Under the pieces are notes generated by a model. That model saw only the letters and a list, made by a program, of their open reading frames with translations, had not been told where the DNA came from and made no database searches. The position numbers and the translations under genes were made by a program. Of a stretch of 64,000 nucleotides of DNA, positions 31,695 to 43,458 are shown piece by piece; position 1 is the first letter of the stretch; each line of letters begins with the position of its first letter. Source of the DNA: Aphrocallistes beatrix (lineage: Eukaryota > Porifera > Hexactinellida > Sceptrulophora > Aphrocallistidae); the NCBI GenBank assembly GCA_963281255.1, contig OY725498.1:2232001-2296000 (forward strand), in the 5' to 3' direction.

Positions 31695-31773
31695 TGAAAT
31701 TTTAGTTTTTCGACCATAACTCAGGAATTTTAAATCATAGAAGGCTAAGATTTTAATAAAATGTGTATATTAA
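31695..31773 (+). mobile_element. Helitron internal fragment
   Basis: AGTTTTTCGACCATAACTCA through ATAGAAGGCTAAGATTTTAA matches the middle of the + strand copy at 51573-52055. Confidence 0.5.
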
Positions 31774-32031
31774 ATCGAGTGCGCCTTTGGTGTGTAGAAA
31801 AGTAGATAGCGATCAATGGACAAAACAGGAGGAACACTGATATTGTCCAGAATCAGTATGTAGATTGGCTGTTGCAACGATGGTATTGCATAATATTTGC
31901 ATTGACCATGATTTAAACAAGAAACCGCAGATATTTTTTCCGAAGAATATGATAATACTATTTATATTCCTGATACTGCACTTTCCGGAAATATAGTGCC
32001 ACAGTATGTGGTAGCAGATTACTTTGAGTAA
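31774..32031 (+). pseudogene. Harbinger-type (DDE_Tnp_4) transposase C-terminal fragment
   Basis: IECAFGVL, then after a break VATMVLHNICIDHDLNKK, matches the conserved end of PIF/Harbinger nucleases (the E-x-x-FG block with the last catalytic Glu and the LHN block). A frame change then gives a short acidic tail ending YFE and a stop. About 85 of some 350 residues remain. No TIRs are seen. Confidence 0.55.
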
Positions 32032-32562
32032 TTTCTTACCTTAACAATAGGGGCTACGCTTTCTTATACTAGATTGTATTCAATTAAGTGAATCAGCATA
32101 CTGCTGCAACTTATTCATCCCAACTATTTGCCCTAACAAGTCTATCATCCTATCCATCTTGCCATCGATGCTTCTCAAAGACTAATCTTCTGCTCAGTAT
32201 CTGAGATGGTTATTTTCATATTTGTGTTGGGTAAACTATAATTGTGAATCTGTGATGAATATAGAATTAGATTGTCAAGCCTGTAAATGCAACCAAGTAA
32301 ATACAAACCTCATCGTGTTATTCATTACTTAAATAAGCAAATTAAATAATGATGAATTCGAAACTCGACATCAATGTAACCACTATTCATCATCTAGGTT
32401 TTCTAGGTTACATCTACGTATTTCATTTACTTTCAATTAACAAATCAATCGTAGAAAAAATATCGAGTTAAGTCTGGTTAGAAGCAAACTTTTTTTCCAA
32501 AATTTAAGCCAAAACTAAGATTTTCGTCCAAAACTAAGTCAAAACAAAATTTTTCACACTAT

Positions 32563-32655
32563 AAAAGCAAATAGTTCGAATTGCAGATTTAGGATAGCCA
32601 GTGTAGTCGAACTACACTGGCTATCCTAAATCTGCAATTCGAACTATTTGCTTTT
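32563..32655. repeat. Perfect hairpin: two 45-bp arms, 3-bp loop
   Basis: Arms 32563-32607 and 32611-32655 are exact reverse complements around CGA. The inner stem is GGATAGCCAGTGTAGT. It lies 48 bp before mariner M2. No transposon family is recognised. Such a long perfect stem is either very young or an artefact. Confidence 0.9.
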
Positions 32656-32703
32656 TCGAAAAGTCGAACCATTTCCGCATTACCGTTTGCAAGCTATTTA
32701 ATA

Positions 32704-34041
32704 CAGGGGCATTCAATAAATACTAATCACGAAATATATTTCAATGAAAGAGTATTACAAACCCAGTCAACTCAATGCAATTATATACAACCATATTTTA
32801 ACTCTATAACAAAACTTAGAGGGAGTTGATTACTCCATTATTTCTCGAGTTTCAGTGATTTTAGATATCTACATTTTGGACTATCATATTTTGCATGGCT
32901 TCTTGTCCTAATTACTCTGAAATTGAGCAACGGACGTATGTCAAATTTCGCACTATCCTCGAAATCCCTCCAAAGTCTATTTATGAGGAGCTGGCAATGA
33001 TATGTGGAGAAGATTCTCTATCATATTCAACTGTCAGAAGATGGGTAAACCTGTTCAGGGAAGGCAGGGCCTCTGTCCAAGACGCCCCTCGTCCTGGAGC
33101 ACCAAAACTGGCGACCAACAGTGACAAATTGAGTGAGGTAAAGGAATACGTCGACTCTTTCCCCCATTCTTCGGTTGAGGACGTAGCTAACAATGTTGGC
33201 ATTTCAACGGGAAGTGCACACACGATTCTGAAGTCGGAGTTGGAACTGAGGAAGGTCCAAGTGCGATGGGTACCGCATTGCCTGACTTCTCCACAAAAGG
33301 CCGCTAGACTCGAAATGGCCAAGGAAAACCTCACAATCTATGAATGGTGTGACCCAAGACGTTTATTAGAGATAGTAACAGGGGATGAAACTTGGATACA
33401 ATTCAAGCCACCGATCAGAAAACAAGATGGCAGGGTATGGCTGAAAAAAGGAGAGGTACCCCCCAGCTGTTTGTGTGTCCGACTTTCGTGCCCCGAAGGT
33501 CTTATACTGCATATTTTTCGATGGGCTAGGGCCTGTAGCCCAGATCCCTGTTCCCAAAGGCCAAACACTTACTGGACAATTCTACGCTGATGTTGTGTTA
33601 CCTGAAGTTGAGAAATCGTACCTTAAGCGTCGTCCAAAGACTGGAACACGTGGTCTCAAAATTTTGCATGATAATGCCAGACCACATAAAACTTTGGCTG
33701 TCAAGCAAAAAATTAAAGATATGGGTATGCACGAAGTCCTGCACCCACCTTACTCCCCTGATATAGCCCCATGTGACTTCTGGCTGTTCAGAAAACTCAA
33801 AGATCACCTCTCTGGACGCGAATTTGAAGATCGGCTCAGCCTTGGTCGGGCAATTTTCCAATACCTCGAAGTCATACCCAAGGATGAGTATAGGATGACG
33901 TTTGAAAATTGGATTAAAAGGCTAAATTCTGTTGTAAAGTATAAAGGAGATTACTTTGAACATTCTTAGTAAAAATCATCCAATTTACACAATTATTTTT
34001 TGTTTTGGTGGGGTGTGATTAGTATTTATTGAATGCCCCTG
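32704..34041 (+). mobile_element. Mariner element M2
   Basis: 1338 bp with TIRs CAGGGGCATTCAATAAATAC and its complement ending 34041, and TA flanks at 32702-32703 and 34042-34043. Confidence 0.93.
32895..33969 (+). pseudogene. Mariner transposase with one frameshift
   Basis: MASCPNYSEIEQRTYVKFR starts the N-terminal HTH region; GISTGSAHTILKSEL is the second HTH and VRWVPHCLT the linker. The core has GDETWIQF, ILHDNARPHKT and SPDIAPCDFWLF, with all catalytic Asp present at DD34D spacing. In a run of C near 33459-33464 one base is gained or lost, so the second half (from SDFRAPKVLYCIFF) is in another frame. It ends ...KYKGDYFEHS. Two open frames of 231 and 164 codons overlap here. TIRs match well, so the copy is fairly young. 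Confidence 0.88.
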
Positions 34042-34899
34042 TATTACGATACATTTAGTACTGATTAACACACTTATAAGTGGGATAACTTTTCTTAAAT
34101 TCAACCTAGAAACGAAAACTCAACTGTTTTTGACAGATTTCGATGAGGAGCACCTCGGATACGAATCAAGAGAGAATTATAAAAAATAACTTCAAAATTA
34201 CTAATAAAAATATTGCTTGAGTGTTTCAGTCTAATTTTTTTCCAATTTCCAATTTTCAAAATGTTTTCTGTACAGAAGTTAGTTCGCCCTCTAATGAAAA
34301 CATTTGGAAAGTTTCTAAAGGGATTACAAATATTGTGTCTGATTTTTTTCTTTATTAATGCAATTTTGCAGATAACTCTGCAATTCAAATCTGCACTGAA
34401 ATATTTTGACAAATCGTAAAAAAAAGTTAAAAGCTTGATGTTATAGGAAATACCATCCTTAAACCTATGCAGTTTTGACTTAATTTAAGCAAAACTTAAG
34501 TTAATGCAGTTTAGTGAATAACTCCCAGGGGCCTTATTCACTAACAAAACTTAAGTTTTGCTTAACTTAAAACTTAAGTATAACTTAAGCAAAAGCTAAG
34601 TATTTGCTTAACTTTAAGCAAAATCTAAGTATTAGCTTAACATGAGAAACAGCTAAGAATTTGCTTGCTTTAAAAAAATGTCAAGAATTTAATACTTTTG
34701 AGTTATCCAAATACTGTAATCACTATCAAGTTCCATGGTTAAATTATATGAACAATAAATAGTCCTATTAAATAGTTATAAATTTCTGAAAAAATATTCT
34801 ACTTTAGTTAGATTTCATGGCTTTTGCAAAGTTTACTTGAGATTGAAATTGAAATTATTGAAAACATTTTACGTCGCCAAAGAGTTTTTAGGGATCGAC
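34042..34899. other. Gene-free repeat patches between mariner M2 and TTAA-1
   Basis: 34090-34440 resembles 44030-44490 and 49165-49730, read on one strand or the other (GAGTTATCTGCAAAATTG, AATTTTTTTCCAATTTCC). 34490-34680 is dense in ACTTAAGC-type words around GGGGCCTTATTCACTAACAA, which looks like a MITE end. The 103- and 68-codon frames lie inside the repeat and are not supported as genes. Confidence 0.4.
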
Positions 34900-36718
34900 T
34901 TAAGGATACCGCCCTCGAAAAATCATATGATTTTGCTTACAGCATACGATGAAAGTGGAGCTATAAGAGATGTTAAGCGTGGGCAGGTATCTCCGTCAAG
35001 AAATACTTACACATTTCAAACCGTTTTTGATTCTCATTTCTAGTTTTTGAGAGTGTTTCAAAGTCTGTTTTTAACGTTTATCGCTAGCACATATTAATGG
35101 TAGAAATCCGGCCACTCAACGAATTGTTTAGGACATAGCAAGGAATCAAATGCTTCCAAAATCGAATTATAGATAGTCTATCATATCTGCCACTTCATAG
35201 GACCAAAAGAAAGTTAAAATGACAAAAATTGTAAATTTTATTTTTGGGAAATCAGGAATAAAATCACCAAGTTATAAGATATCGAAAATAAAGTGGTCCT
35301 ACGTTCATCGCCTAATGATATGGAACAACTCCTGAAATTTTCAAACCACTACCTCAAACCAATTTCGACTTAAAATATTGTAAGACGGTCAATTTTGAAA
35401 TTTTAAAGTCCCGAGATATAGAGATTTTAAGTTGAGATATTAAGAAGAATGTAAAATGAATTATTAAAAATGAATAAAATCATTCACATACATTCATTCG
35501 CATTTATACTGCTGATTTAGGTATATTCGAACCAAATATTTGCATAAAATAGCAAAAGTACCCTGAAACACAAATTTCCTTGAGGCTCCTAACCCTGAAT
35601 ATTTTGAGATAATTGTGGATAATAATTCATATTCCTAACACTACGAGGTATAATCTATCAGTTTAGAATGAATAAAGAGCTCCCAAAAGGTATATTAGGA
35701 AGTTAGAGCGAAAAAACTTTTAGTTTCCAAGATAGGATTTTCGAAAATGCTACGTCATCAAATGACAAAAATCTAAAACTTACATTCCATAGGATGTAGT
35801 GCAATTATTATCAATGAATCATATATGTACCCTCATAAAAAGTATATAATGAAGTGAGAACTAAGAATTTGGGCTTATATTTACAGAGATAGAGAGATAT
35901 CTCTTTTTGGACCCTAAATGGGGGTTTTTGACCGAATCTGCAAGGTCCAAGGCCAGAACTTTCAAAATAATTATCAAAAGTTCTCCAATTTTTCTGTACA
36001 CATTATTAACGACAATTGTATTCATTATTTAGCATAATAGCCACATTTGGATACATATTTAATGATTAGATTCGCCATTTTCTAATATATTCAAAGTTCT
36101 CCATGGAATTTGTATTACAATCAAATCAATGATAAGTCGAGAAATATTCATTTTTTGACGAAGGAATGTTTGAGGAACCTATATATTTTCGCATATATCC
36201 TTTTATTTTAGAATATAACAGATCATATATCTTCAATAGTTTTTAAGATATGACATCGGTCTCTTTCGGGACCATAGAGAGATATTCTGCCCGAACTTTA
36301 CCTATAGTATGCGATATATATTACGAACAAATGGTCGGATCCGAACTAATTTTTTTTTGCAATGATCAGAATTTTATTTCTGATTCAGTGAGCGCTAAAT
36401 ATTTGATCTCAAACAGTCTATTTCCCGAGCATTATATAAATGAACTCCCTTATAGAGCTATTTTGTTTTAATTTTATTTAGCCATTCTTCTAAATCTTTG
36501 TGTTATATAATCTCCAATGGTGCCAAAACAATGTTAAGGTCCATATCATTAAAAAATATCAAATAAATTAAAAACTAATTGATGAATGCGTCAAAATCTC
36601 CAATAATTTTTCAAATTTTAGTATCGCTAAACTTTAGGTGGTTAACTCATAAAAATCAAAATAAATACCGTCCAACTAGTACTATCATATGGTAGACCGC
36701 TCAGTAATACAATGAAAT
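34900..36718 (+). mobile_element. TTAA-1 element lacking its right end
   Basis: Begins TTAAGGATACCGCCCTCG and follows the reference copy to CGCTCAGTAATACAATGAAAT. It is then cut where the hAT element begins. Confidence 0.75.
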
Positions 36719-36731
36719 GAAAAACAATATA

Positions 36732-38502
36732 TTAATCCTGAGGTTGATGATCACCGGCAAGTTTCGCTACATCAGGCTCAAAATTCGTCAACATTAAACG
36801 TACGTCGCCATTTTTCACAATATCCAACCGATTTCGCTGCTTAGTGTGAAGTCCCATTACTGTACTGAATCCCTTCTCAACTAAATATGAAGTTGGGAAT
36901 GCGATGATCAAAAGCTTTGACCTTTCCCATAACTGCGGCGAACGTAAGATATTTTTCTTTTGTACCCAGAAGGTCGAGAAATCATGTTGGCCAAACTCTA
37001 TTCGAGCTTCAATATCATCCTGTAGCTCATCTAATACTTCTTGGATTTCAATCTCCACCTTCTCTAGATCTGCAGTAAAAGGGTTGACCACCCAATCTGG
37101 TACATTGAGCTCTCTCAGGTCCTTAAACCGGATTAGCATATCTTCTTTAATTGATTCAATATGCGAAGCATATACTCGCAGTTGATCATCAGTGACATCT
37201 GGAACTGCTTGCAGATAAGGGAATTGATAAAACTCTCTACGGCAGAGGTTCTGTTTATACAGAATTAGTCGATTTATAAATGATAAAACGACAGATTTAG
37301 TTCTTATTAAATTAACATTTTGGCCTTGAAGTTGCAAATTGAGTGAATTCAATTTATCAAATATGTCAGCTAGATAAGCGATATCATGCTTTCGGATACT
37401 GATATCATGACCTAACTTTGGATTGAAATCATCCATGAACTGGATTATTGTATCAAATAGTTCATTGAACCGTTTTAAACAGTTTCCCTTCGACAACCAT
37501 CTGACTTCTGTGTGGAGAAGGAGACGTTCAAATTGTTCACCATTCTCATGGCAAAGCTGTCGGAAAAGACGGTCTTTGAGAGCACGTGTCTTGATAGCAT
37601 TAACTGCTGTAATAACGAATTGAAGTGAGACATTGAATTTCTCACTAAGATTCTTGGCAACTAAGTGCTGTCGGTGAATTACACAGTGTATGGTAAACAC
37701 GTTGGGAACTGTCTTCTTTAACAAAGCAATAAATCCTCGGTAACAACCTATCATTGCAGGTGCACCATCCGTTGAGCATGCAATAATGTTCGACAAAGGA
37801 ATATTATGATAGTCAAAAGACGATCGAACAACTTCAAATATAGATACTCCCCTCGTATCCGTAACTAGAGATCTGGCGAATAGTAATTCCTCGAATACTA
37901 CTCCATCTTTTGTAAAGCGTACGTATGCCAGTAATAGTGCTTCATTGTCATGAAGAGTAGACTCATCCAACTGGAGAGAAAATTCTATAACTCGAAGTAT
38001 ATCAATTAGCTGATTCTACACATCAATGGCCATATCGTCGATTCTCCTAGATACAGTATCATTGCTCAAAGGGATGGATCTGACTATCTCTAGGGCACTC
38101 TGGTGCATAACGGTTGAAATAACTTCTGTAATAGCAGGTAGAATTAGCGTTTCTCCAATATTATGTGGTTTCCCATATTTTGCAATTAATTTGGAAATGT
38201 TATATGATGCTACGAGTCCATCTTTATTCTTATTATTGCCTTTCTTGAACATATCAGAAACAGGCTTTTGCTTAATGGCTTTATCTTTCAAATGTTCGAA
38301 GAATGCAATGTCTTTATTGACGTGATCTATGCTTTGTAGAAAAATGTTCTTTCAATCGGGACGGCTTCATCGCTTCATTGGAAAAAACATGATCACAAAG
38401 GAGACACATAGGAAGCTGACAATTATATGGTGAGGGGATAAATCCATAACGCAAATAATTCACGGAATATTGTCGACATTTCCTTTTAATTGAAGCAGTC
38501 AT
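36732..38502 (-). pseudogene. hAT-superfamily transposase (ZBED5/SCAND3-like), two lesions
   Basis: About 590 residues on the minus strand. The N-terminus has a BED-type zinc finger (CLLCDHVFSN...LKEHFSTKH). The RNase-H-like core shows LDESTLHDNE, CSTDGAPAMIG and CVIHRQHL, then HTEVRWLSKGNCLKRF. The C-terminal dimerisation region has FPTSYLVEKGFSTV and KQRNRL. Proteins of this lineage have been domesticated in vertebrates (ZBED5, FAM200). Two lesions separate the pieces: a frameshift near 38300-38320, after the zinc finger, and an in-frame TAG at 38016-38018. Otherwise the reading frame is long and conserved, so it is recent. It abuts a truncated TTAA-1 copy. I did not identify TIRs. Confidence 0.85.
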
Positions 38503-38749
38503 TCAGCCTTTATCTAAAATATATTCTGGACGATAATCATATATTACGAATTTCGTTTTCCTTTTATACTATTGATGAATAGAATACAGACGATTCGGGA
38601 GGAAGTGAGCGTTATTTGAATCCAAACAAGGCTTCTTGACAATAACACAATACATAAAGTTAACAATAGAATCCTTATCTTACTTGAGTTCAATTGTTAG
38701 TTGTAATTCGATAAATATTACTTGAAACCACATCTACAAGTGATTATAT
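38503..38749. other. Short gene-free region
   Basis: AT-rich; probably the 5' flank of the hAT element. No feature recognised. Confidence 0.4.
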
Positions 38750-39120
38750 TCTTAAATAAAAGGATATATGCGAAAATATATAGGTTCCTCAAACATTCCT
38801 TTGCCAAAAAATAAATAATTCTCGACTTATTCTTGATTTAATCGTAATAGAAATTCTATGGAGAACTTTGAATATACAGTCAACTCCGCTTAATAGGGCC
38901 GCATCGGTCAGAAGACATTTACCCCGATTAAGCGGAGGACCCTATTAACCGAAAATATTTGTATTAGCTTCTATGTGTGAGAGCTATTCCGGTCCTGCCG
39001 AAAGTGGCCCGATTAAACAATGGCCCTATTAAGCGGAGTCGACTGTATTAGAAAATGGCGAATCTTCATTAAATAGTATTCAAATGTAGCTATTATGCTA
39101 AATAATGAATACAATTGTCG
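38750..39120 (-). mobile_element. TTAA-1 internal fragment, disrupted twice
   Basis: Minus-strand match to the middle of TTAA-1 (GGATATATGCGAAAATATAT to GAATACAATTGTCG). A pogo-like MITE splits it at 38877-39045, and another TTAA-1 copy begins exactly at its TTAA at 39121. Confidence 0.7.
38877..39045. mobile_element. Pogo-like MITE, copy 4
   Basis: 169 bp with ends CAGTCAACTCCGCTTAATAG and TTAAGCGGAGTCGACTG. It is inserted at the same TTTGAATA^TA position of TTAA-1 as copy 1 at 11573. Confidence 0.72.
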
Positions 39121-40828
39121 TTAAGGATACCGCCCTCGAAAAAACGTATGATTTGCATTACAGCATACGATGAAAGTAGAGCTATAAGAGATGTTAAGCG
39201 TGGGGAGGTATCTCCATCAAGAAATACTGGCACATTCCAAACCGTTTTTGATTCTCATTTCTAGATTTTGAGATACATTGTCTCAAAGTCTGTTTTTTAC
39301 ATTTTCCGCTAGCACATCTTAATGGTAGAAATTTAGGCACTCAATGAATTGTTTAGGACATACCAAGGAATCAAACGCTTCCAAAATCGAATCATAGATA
39401 GTCTACCATATTTGCAACTTCATAGGACCAGAAGAAAGTTAAAATGACAAATATTGTAAATTTTATCGGTGTCCGAAAAAAAAGGGCCAAAAAACGGCGA
39501 AAAATGTCTGTTTTTTTTGGGAAATCATGAATAAAATCACCGAGTTAGAATGTATCCAAAAAATGGTGGTACTACGTTCATCGCCTAATGATATGAAACA
39601 ACTCTTGAAATTTTCAAACTTCTATCTCAAACCAAATTTGAGAAATAATTCTGTGAAGACGGTCAATTATGAAATTTTAAAGTCCCGAGATATAGAGATT
39701 TTAAGTTTAGGTGTTAAGAAGAATGTAAAATGAGTTATTAATAATGCACATAAGCATCCACAGACATTTATTCGCATCTATACTGCTGATTTAGGTATAT
39801 TAAAGCCAAATATTTACAAAAAATAGCAAATGTACCCTGAAAATCCACAAATTTCCATGAGGCCGCTAACTCCGAATATTTTAGGATAATTGTAGATAAT
39901 ATTTCATATTCCTGGCACTGCGAAGTATAATCTATCAGTTTAGAATGAATAAAAAGCTTCCAAAAAGTATATTAGGAAGTTAGAGCGAAAGTCTACGACT
40001 TTTAGTTTCGAAGTTAGGATTTTCGAAAAATGCTACGTCATCATCTGACAAAAATCAAAAACTTAACATTCTATAGGGTGTAGTGCAATTATTATCAAAG
40101 AATCTTATATGTACACTCATAAAAAGTATATTAGGGAGTGAGAACTAAGAATTTGGACTTGTATTTACAAAGTTAGAGAGATATCTCTTTTTGGACCCTA
40201 AATGGGGGTTTTTGACCGAATCTGCGAGGTCCAAGGCCAGAACTTTCAAAATAATTATCAAAAGTTCTCCAATTTTACTGTACATATTATTAGCGACAAT
40301 TGTATTCACTATTTAGCATAATAGCTAAATTTGGACACATGTTTAATGATTAGATTCGCTATTTTCTAATAGATTCAAAGTTCTCCATAGAATTTGTATT
40401 ACAATTAAATCAATGATAAGTCGAGAAATATTTATTTTTTGACAAAGGAATGGTCGAGGAACCTATATATTTTCGCATATATCCTTTTATTTAAGGATAT
40501 AATATATTATATATCTACAATAGTTTTTAAGATATGACATCAGCCTCTTTCGGGACCTTAGAGGGATATTATGGCCGTACTTTACCTATAATATGCGATA
40601 TCTCAAGAACAAATGGTCGGATCCGAACAAACTTTTTTTTGAACCGATCAGAATTTTATTCCTGACCTAGTGATCGCTAAATATCTGAGATCAAACTTGC
40701 GATTTCCCGAGGATTATATAAATGAACTCCCTTATAGAGCTATTTTGTTTGGATTTTATTTGCCCATTCTTTTAAATCTTTGTGTTTTATATTCTCCAAA
40801 GGTGCTAAAACAATGTTAAGGTTCATAT
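39121..40828 (+). mobile_element. TTAA-1 element, right end replaced by Helitron sequence
   Basis: Begins TTAAGGATACCGCCCTCG inside the TTAA of an inverted TTAA-1 fragment and runs to AAAACAATGTTAAGGTTCAT, where Helitron sequence takes over. Confidence 0.75.
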
Positions 40829-41101
40829 AGCTCTGAGCTCAGAACCTGTTGGATCCATAGCCAAAAGACTCCCACATGCCAAAAATTAGCTTTCTATGAC
40901 CGGCAGTTTCTTCAATCATTTCGTTACAGATATATATATATATATACGTACTTAGGTTTGCTACTAGGGGATCTATATCTTTCATTTATCACTTCATTTA
41001 TTATTACTATTTCACTTGTGCCAGTGTTTCTATCAGTATTCCAGCTTAACTGTTGAATCAATAACGTATTTAGCAAACTGTATCTAGCATCGTTTTTATA
41101 A

Positions 41102-41213
41102 TCTAGGAACGTAACCCCACGATTCTCATTGAACTAACGTCTTGCCGTTCGCGATTTTGCCATTCGCGGCAATTCTCTGGAACGTATCCCCCGCGAATGG
41201 CGAGGGATACCTG
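41102..41213. mobile_element. Tigger-like MITE end
   Basis: Ends GGCGAGGGATACCTG before TA, with subterminal CGCGAATGG and CATTCGCGG words. Tigger/pogo elements have this kind of CAGGTATCCCTCG terminus. The left border is vague. Confidence 0.45.
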
Positions 41214-41430
41214 TATATATATACAGAGGCGTAGCTTACACCTATGTCGCCCGGGGCGGATGTATTTCATGCCGCCCCTCAACACATATTTCTACCTCAC
41301 TTGGCAAGTGTATTAACTTAATTTGTGGTGTGTTTTGTGTGTTAATTTAAAATACTATTCATACTCGTATTAGCTGGAAAAAGCATGTTCAAATTCAAAA
41401 TACCTTGGAAAAATGGTTTACCAATATATA

Positions 41431-42625
41431 CTTAGGGCATTCAAAAAGTTCGTAACTCAGTATGGAAAAAGGGGCAATACACATTATATCATATCAAAAC
41501 TTTACTAAATGTTCAAAGTAATCTCCCTTGTACTTAACTACGAACTTTAACCGCTCTACCCACATATAAAATGTCTTTTTATACTCCTCTTCCGGGATGT
41601 TTCTAAGGTACCGCTGAATTGTCCTCCCAAGTTGCATCCTCTCATCAAAAGTCTTCCCTGCTAGGTGTTTTTTGAGACCATCAAATAACCAAAAGTCACA
41701 GGGTGCTAGGTCTGGACTATAAGGAAGGTGATATAATTCGACAAGCCTCATGGACTCCAATTTGTCCTTCACCTGCTTCGATTTATGTGGTCTGGCATTA
41801 TCGTGCAATAATTTTATCCCCCTGAGTCCACATCCTGGACGACGCTCTAAATAGTGTTTCTTTATTGCAGGTAGTAAGTATCACCCTTGCATAAAAGTTT
41901 CCTGTAACAGTCCTACCCTTTGGGGTGCAAATTTGACACACTGGGCCATATGCATCAAAGAATATCGTGTACATAATCTTGCGGCCCCAGTGGTCCGGAC
42001 GGGGGATTGCAAGTGGATCTGTGCCTTTCGGGAGCCATACTCTATTCTGTTCCTTACGTAATGGCTCTGAAAACCGTATCCAGGTTTCATCTCCTGTACA
42101 GATCTCGAATAATCGCCTTTCATTGCAATGACCATAAATTTTCAGGAGAGACTTAGCTGCATCCAATCGAGCCTTCTTTTGACTGTCAGAAAGCAAATGC
42201 GGGACCCAACGGGAACAAACTTTCCTCAGGCCAAGATGCAAACTCAAAATCTCATGAACTGTTCCCGATGACAAGTCAACATGGTTAGCAATACCCTCAA
42301 TCGTGATATGTGGTTCCTCTTCAATCATTTTGGATACCAGATATTATTAGTGGTGGTCGCCTTAACCGGTCTTCCAGCCCGAGGGTCATCTGCTATCGCC
42401 TCTCTCCCCTCACGAAAACGAATACTCCACTTCTTGACGGTAGATTCTGAACAAGCATCACGGCCATAAACTCGGGATAGATCATTGAAAATATTCCTCG
42501 GAGTGTCTCCAAGAAGCGACCTGATTTTAATATAGGCTCTATGCTCTATATTAATTTCTGGTATTTTTGAAGCCATAAAGAAAAGAAATTGTAGGTAGGG
42601 TTACGAACTCATTGAATGCTCTAAG
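41431..42625 (-). mobile_element. Mariner element M3
   Basis: 1195 bp with ends CTTAGGGCATTCAAAAAGTT and GAATGCTCTAAG, and TA flanks. Confidence 0.9.
41494..42576 (-). pseudogene. Mariner transposase with two frameshifts
   Basis: Starts MASKIPEINIEHRAYIKIR. The N-terminal HTH ends in DDPRAGRPVKA. A shift near 42345 leads to the second HTH (HVDLSSGTVHEILSLHLG) and linker SRWVPHLL. The core has TGDETWIRF, then a second shift near 41878, then HDNARPHKS and SPDLAPCDFWLF. All three catalytic Asp survive with DD34D spacing. It ends KYKGDYFEHLVKF. The same group as M2 and M4-M6 by N-terminus and TIR. Nested in the GC-rich MITE. Confidence 0.87.
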
Positions 42626-42773
42626 TATTTTATGAAACACAAGGTCAAGTGCCGCCCCCTATTAAGCGCCGCCCGGGGCGGTCCGCCCCCCCGCCCCCCC
42701 GCCCCCCCCTAGCTACGCCACTGTATATATACACACACATATATACACATTAATCGAGTTTTAATAGTTAGGA

Positions 42774-43458
42774 TATTTCGTTCGAATATACCTAAATCAG
42801 CAGTATAAATGCGAATACATGTTTATGAATGCTTTGTTCATTTTTATTAACTTATTTTACATTCTTCTTAACATCTAAACTTAAAATCCATATATCTCGG
42901 GACTTAAAAATTTCAAAATTGAACGTCTTTACAGAATTTTAAGTCAAATTGGTTTGAGATAGAAGTTTGAAAATTTCAAGAGTTGTTCCATATTATTAGG
43001 CGATGAACGTAGGACCACTTTCTTTTCGATATCTTATAACATAGTGATTTTATTCTTGATTTACCAAAAAAACAGTCATTTTTGGCCCTTTTTTGGCCCA
43101 TTTTTTTCGGACACCGATAAAATTTACAATTTTTGTCATTTTAACTTTCTTTTGGTCCAATGAAGTTGCAAATATGGTAGACTATCTATGATTCGATTTT
43201 GGAAGCATTTGTTTCCTTGGTATGTCCTACACAATTCCTTGACCGGATTTCTACCATTAAGATGTGCTAGCGATAAACGAAAAAAAAACAGACTTTGAGA
43301 CAATGTATCTCAAAAACTAGAAATGAGAATCAAAAACGGTTTGGGATGTGCTAGTATTTCATGACGGAGATACCTGCCCATGCTTAACATCTCTTATAGC
43401 TCTACTTTCATCTTATGCTGTATGCCAAATCATGTTTTTTCGAGGGAGGTATCCTTAA
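42774..43458 (-). mobile_element. TTAA-1 element, left third only
   Basis: Minus-strand copy: its TIR (TCGAGGGAGGTATCCTTAA) ends at 43458. It begins abruptly at the Helitron tip. Confidence 0.7.

Larger units (their letters stand above)
41224..42723. mobile_element. GC-rich MITE (TIR CAGwGGCGTAGC) carrying mariner M3
   Basis: Ends CAGAGGCGTAGCTTACACC and TAGCTACGCCACTG lie within TATATATA on both sides, consistent with but not proof of an 8-bp duplication. Without the mariner it is about 303 bp, with CCGCCCGGGGCGG near the ends. hAT-type is the likeliest class. Confidence 0.6.
40829..42773 (-). mobile_element. Helitron with MITEs and a mariner in its TA tract
   Basis: A short body piece (CTGAGCTCAGAACCTGTTGG to TTCGTTACAGATATATA, 40829-40935) and the 5' tip (ACATTAATCGAGTTTTAATA...AGGA, 42745-42773) flank about 1.8 kb of insertions. 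Confidence 0.6.
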
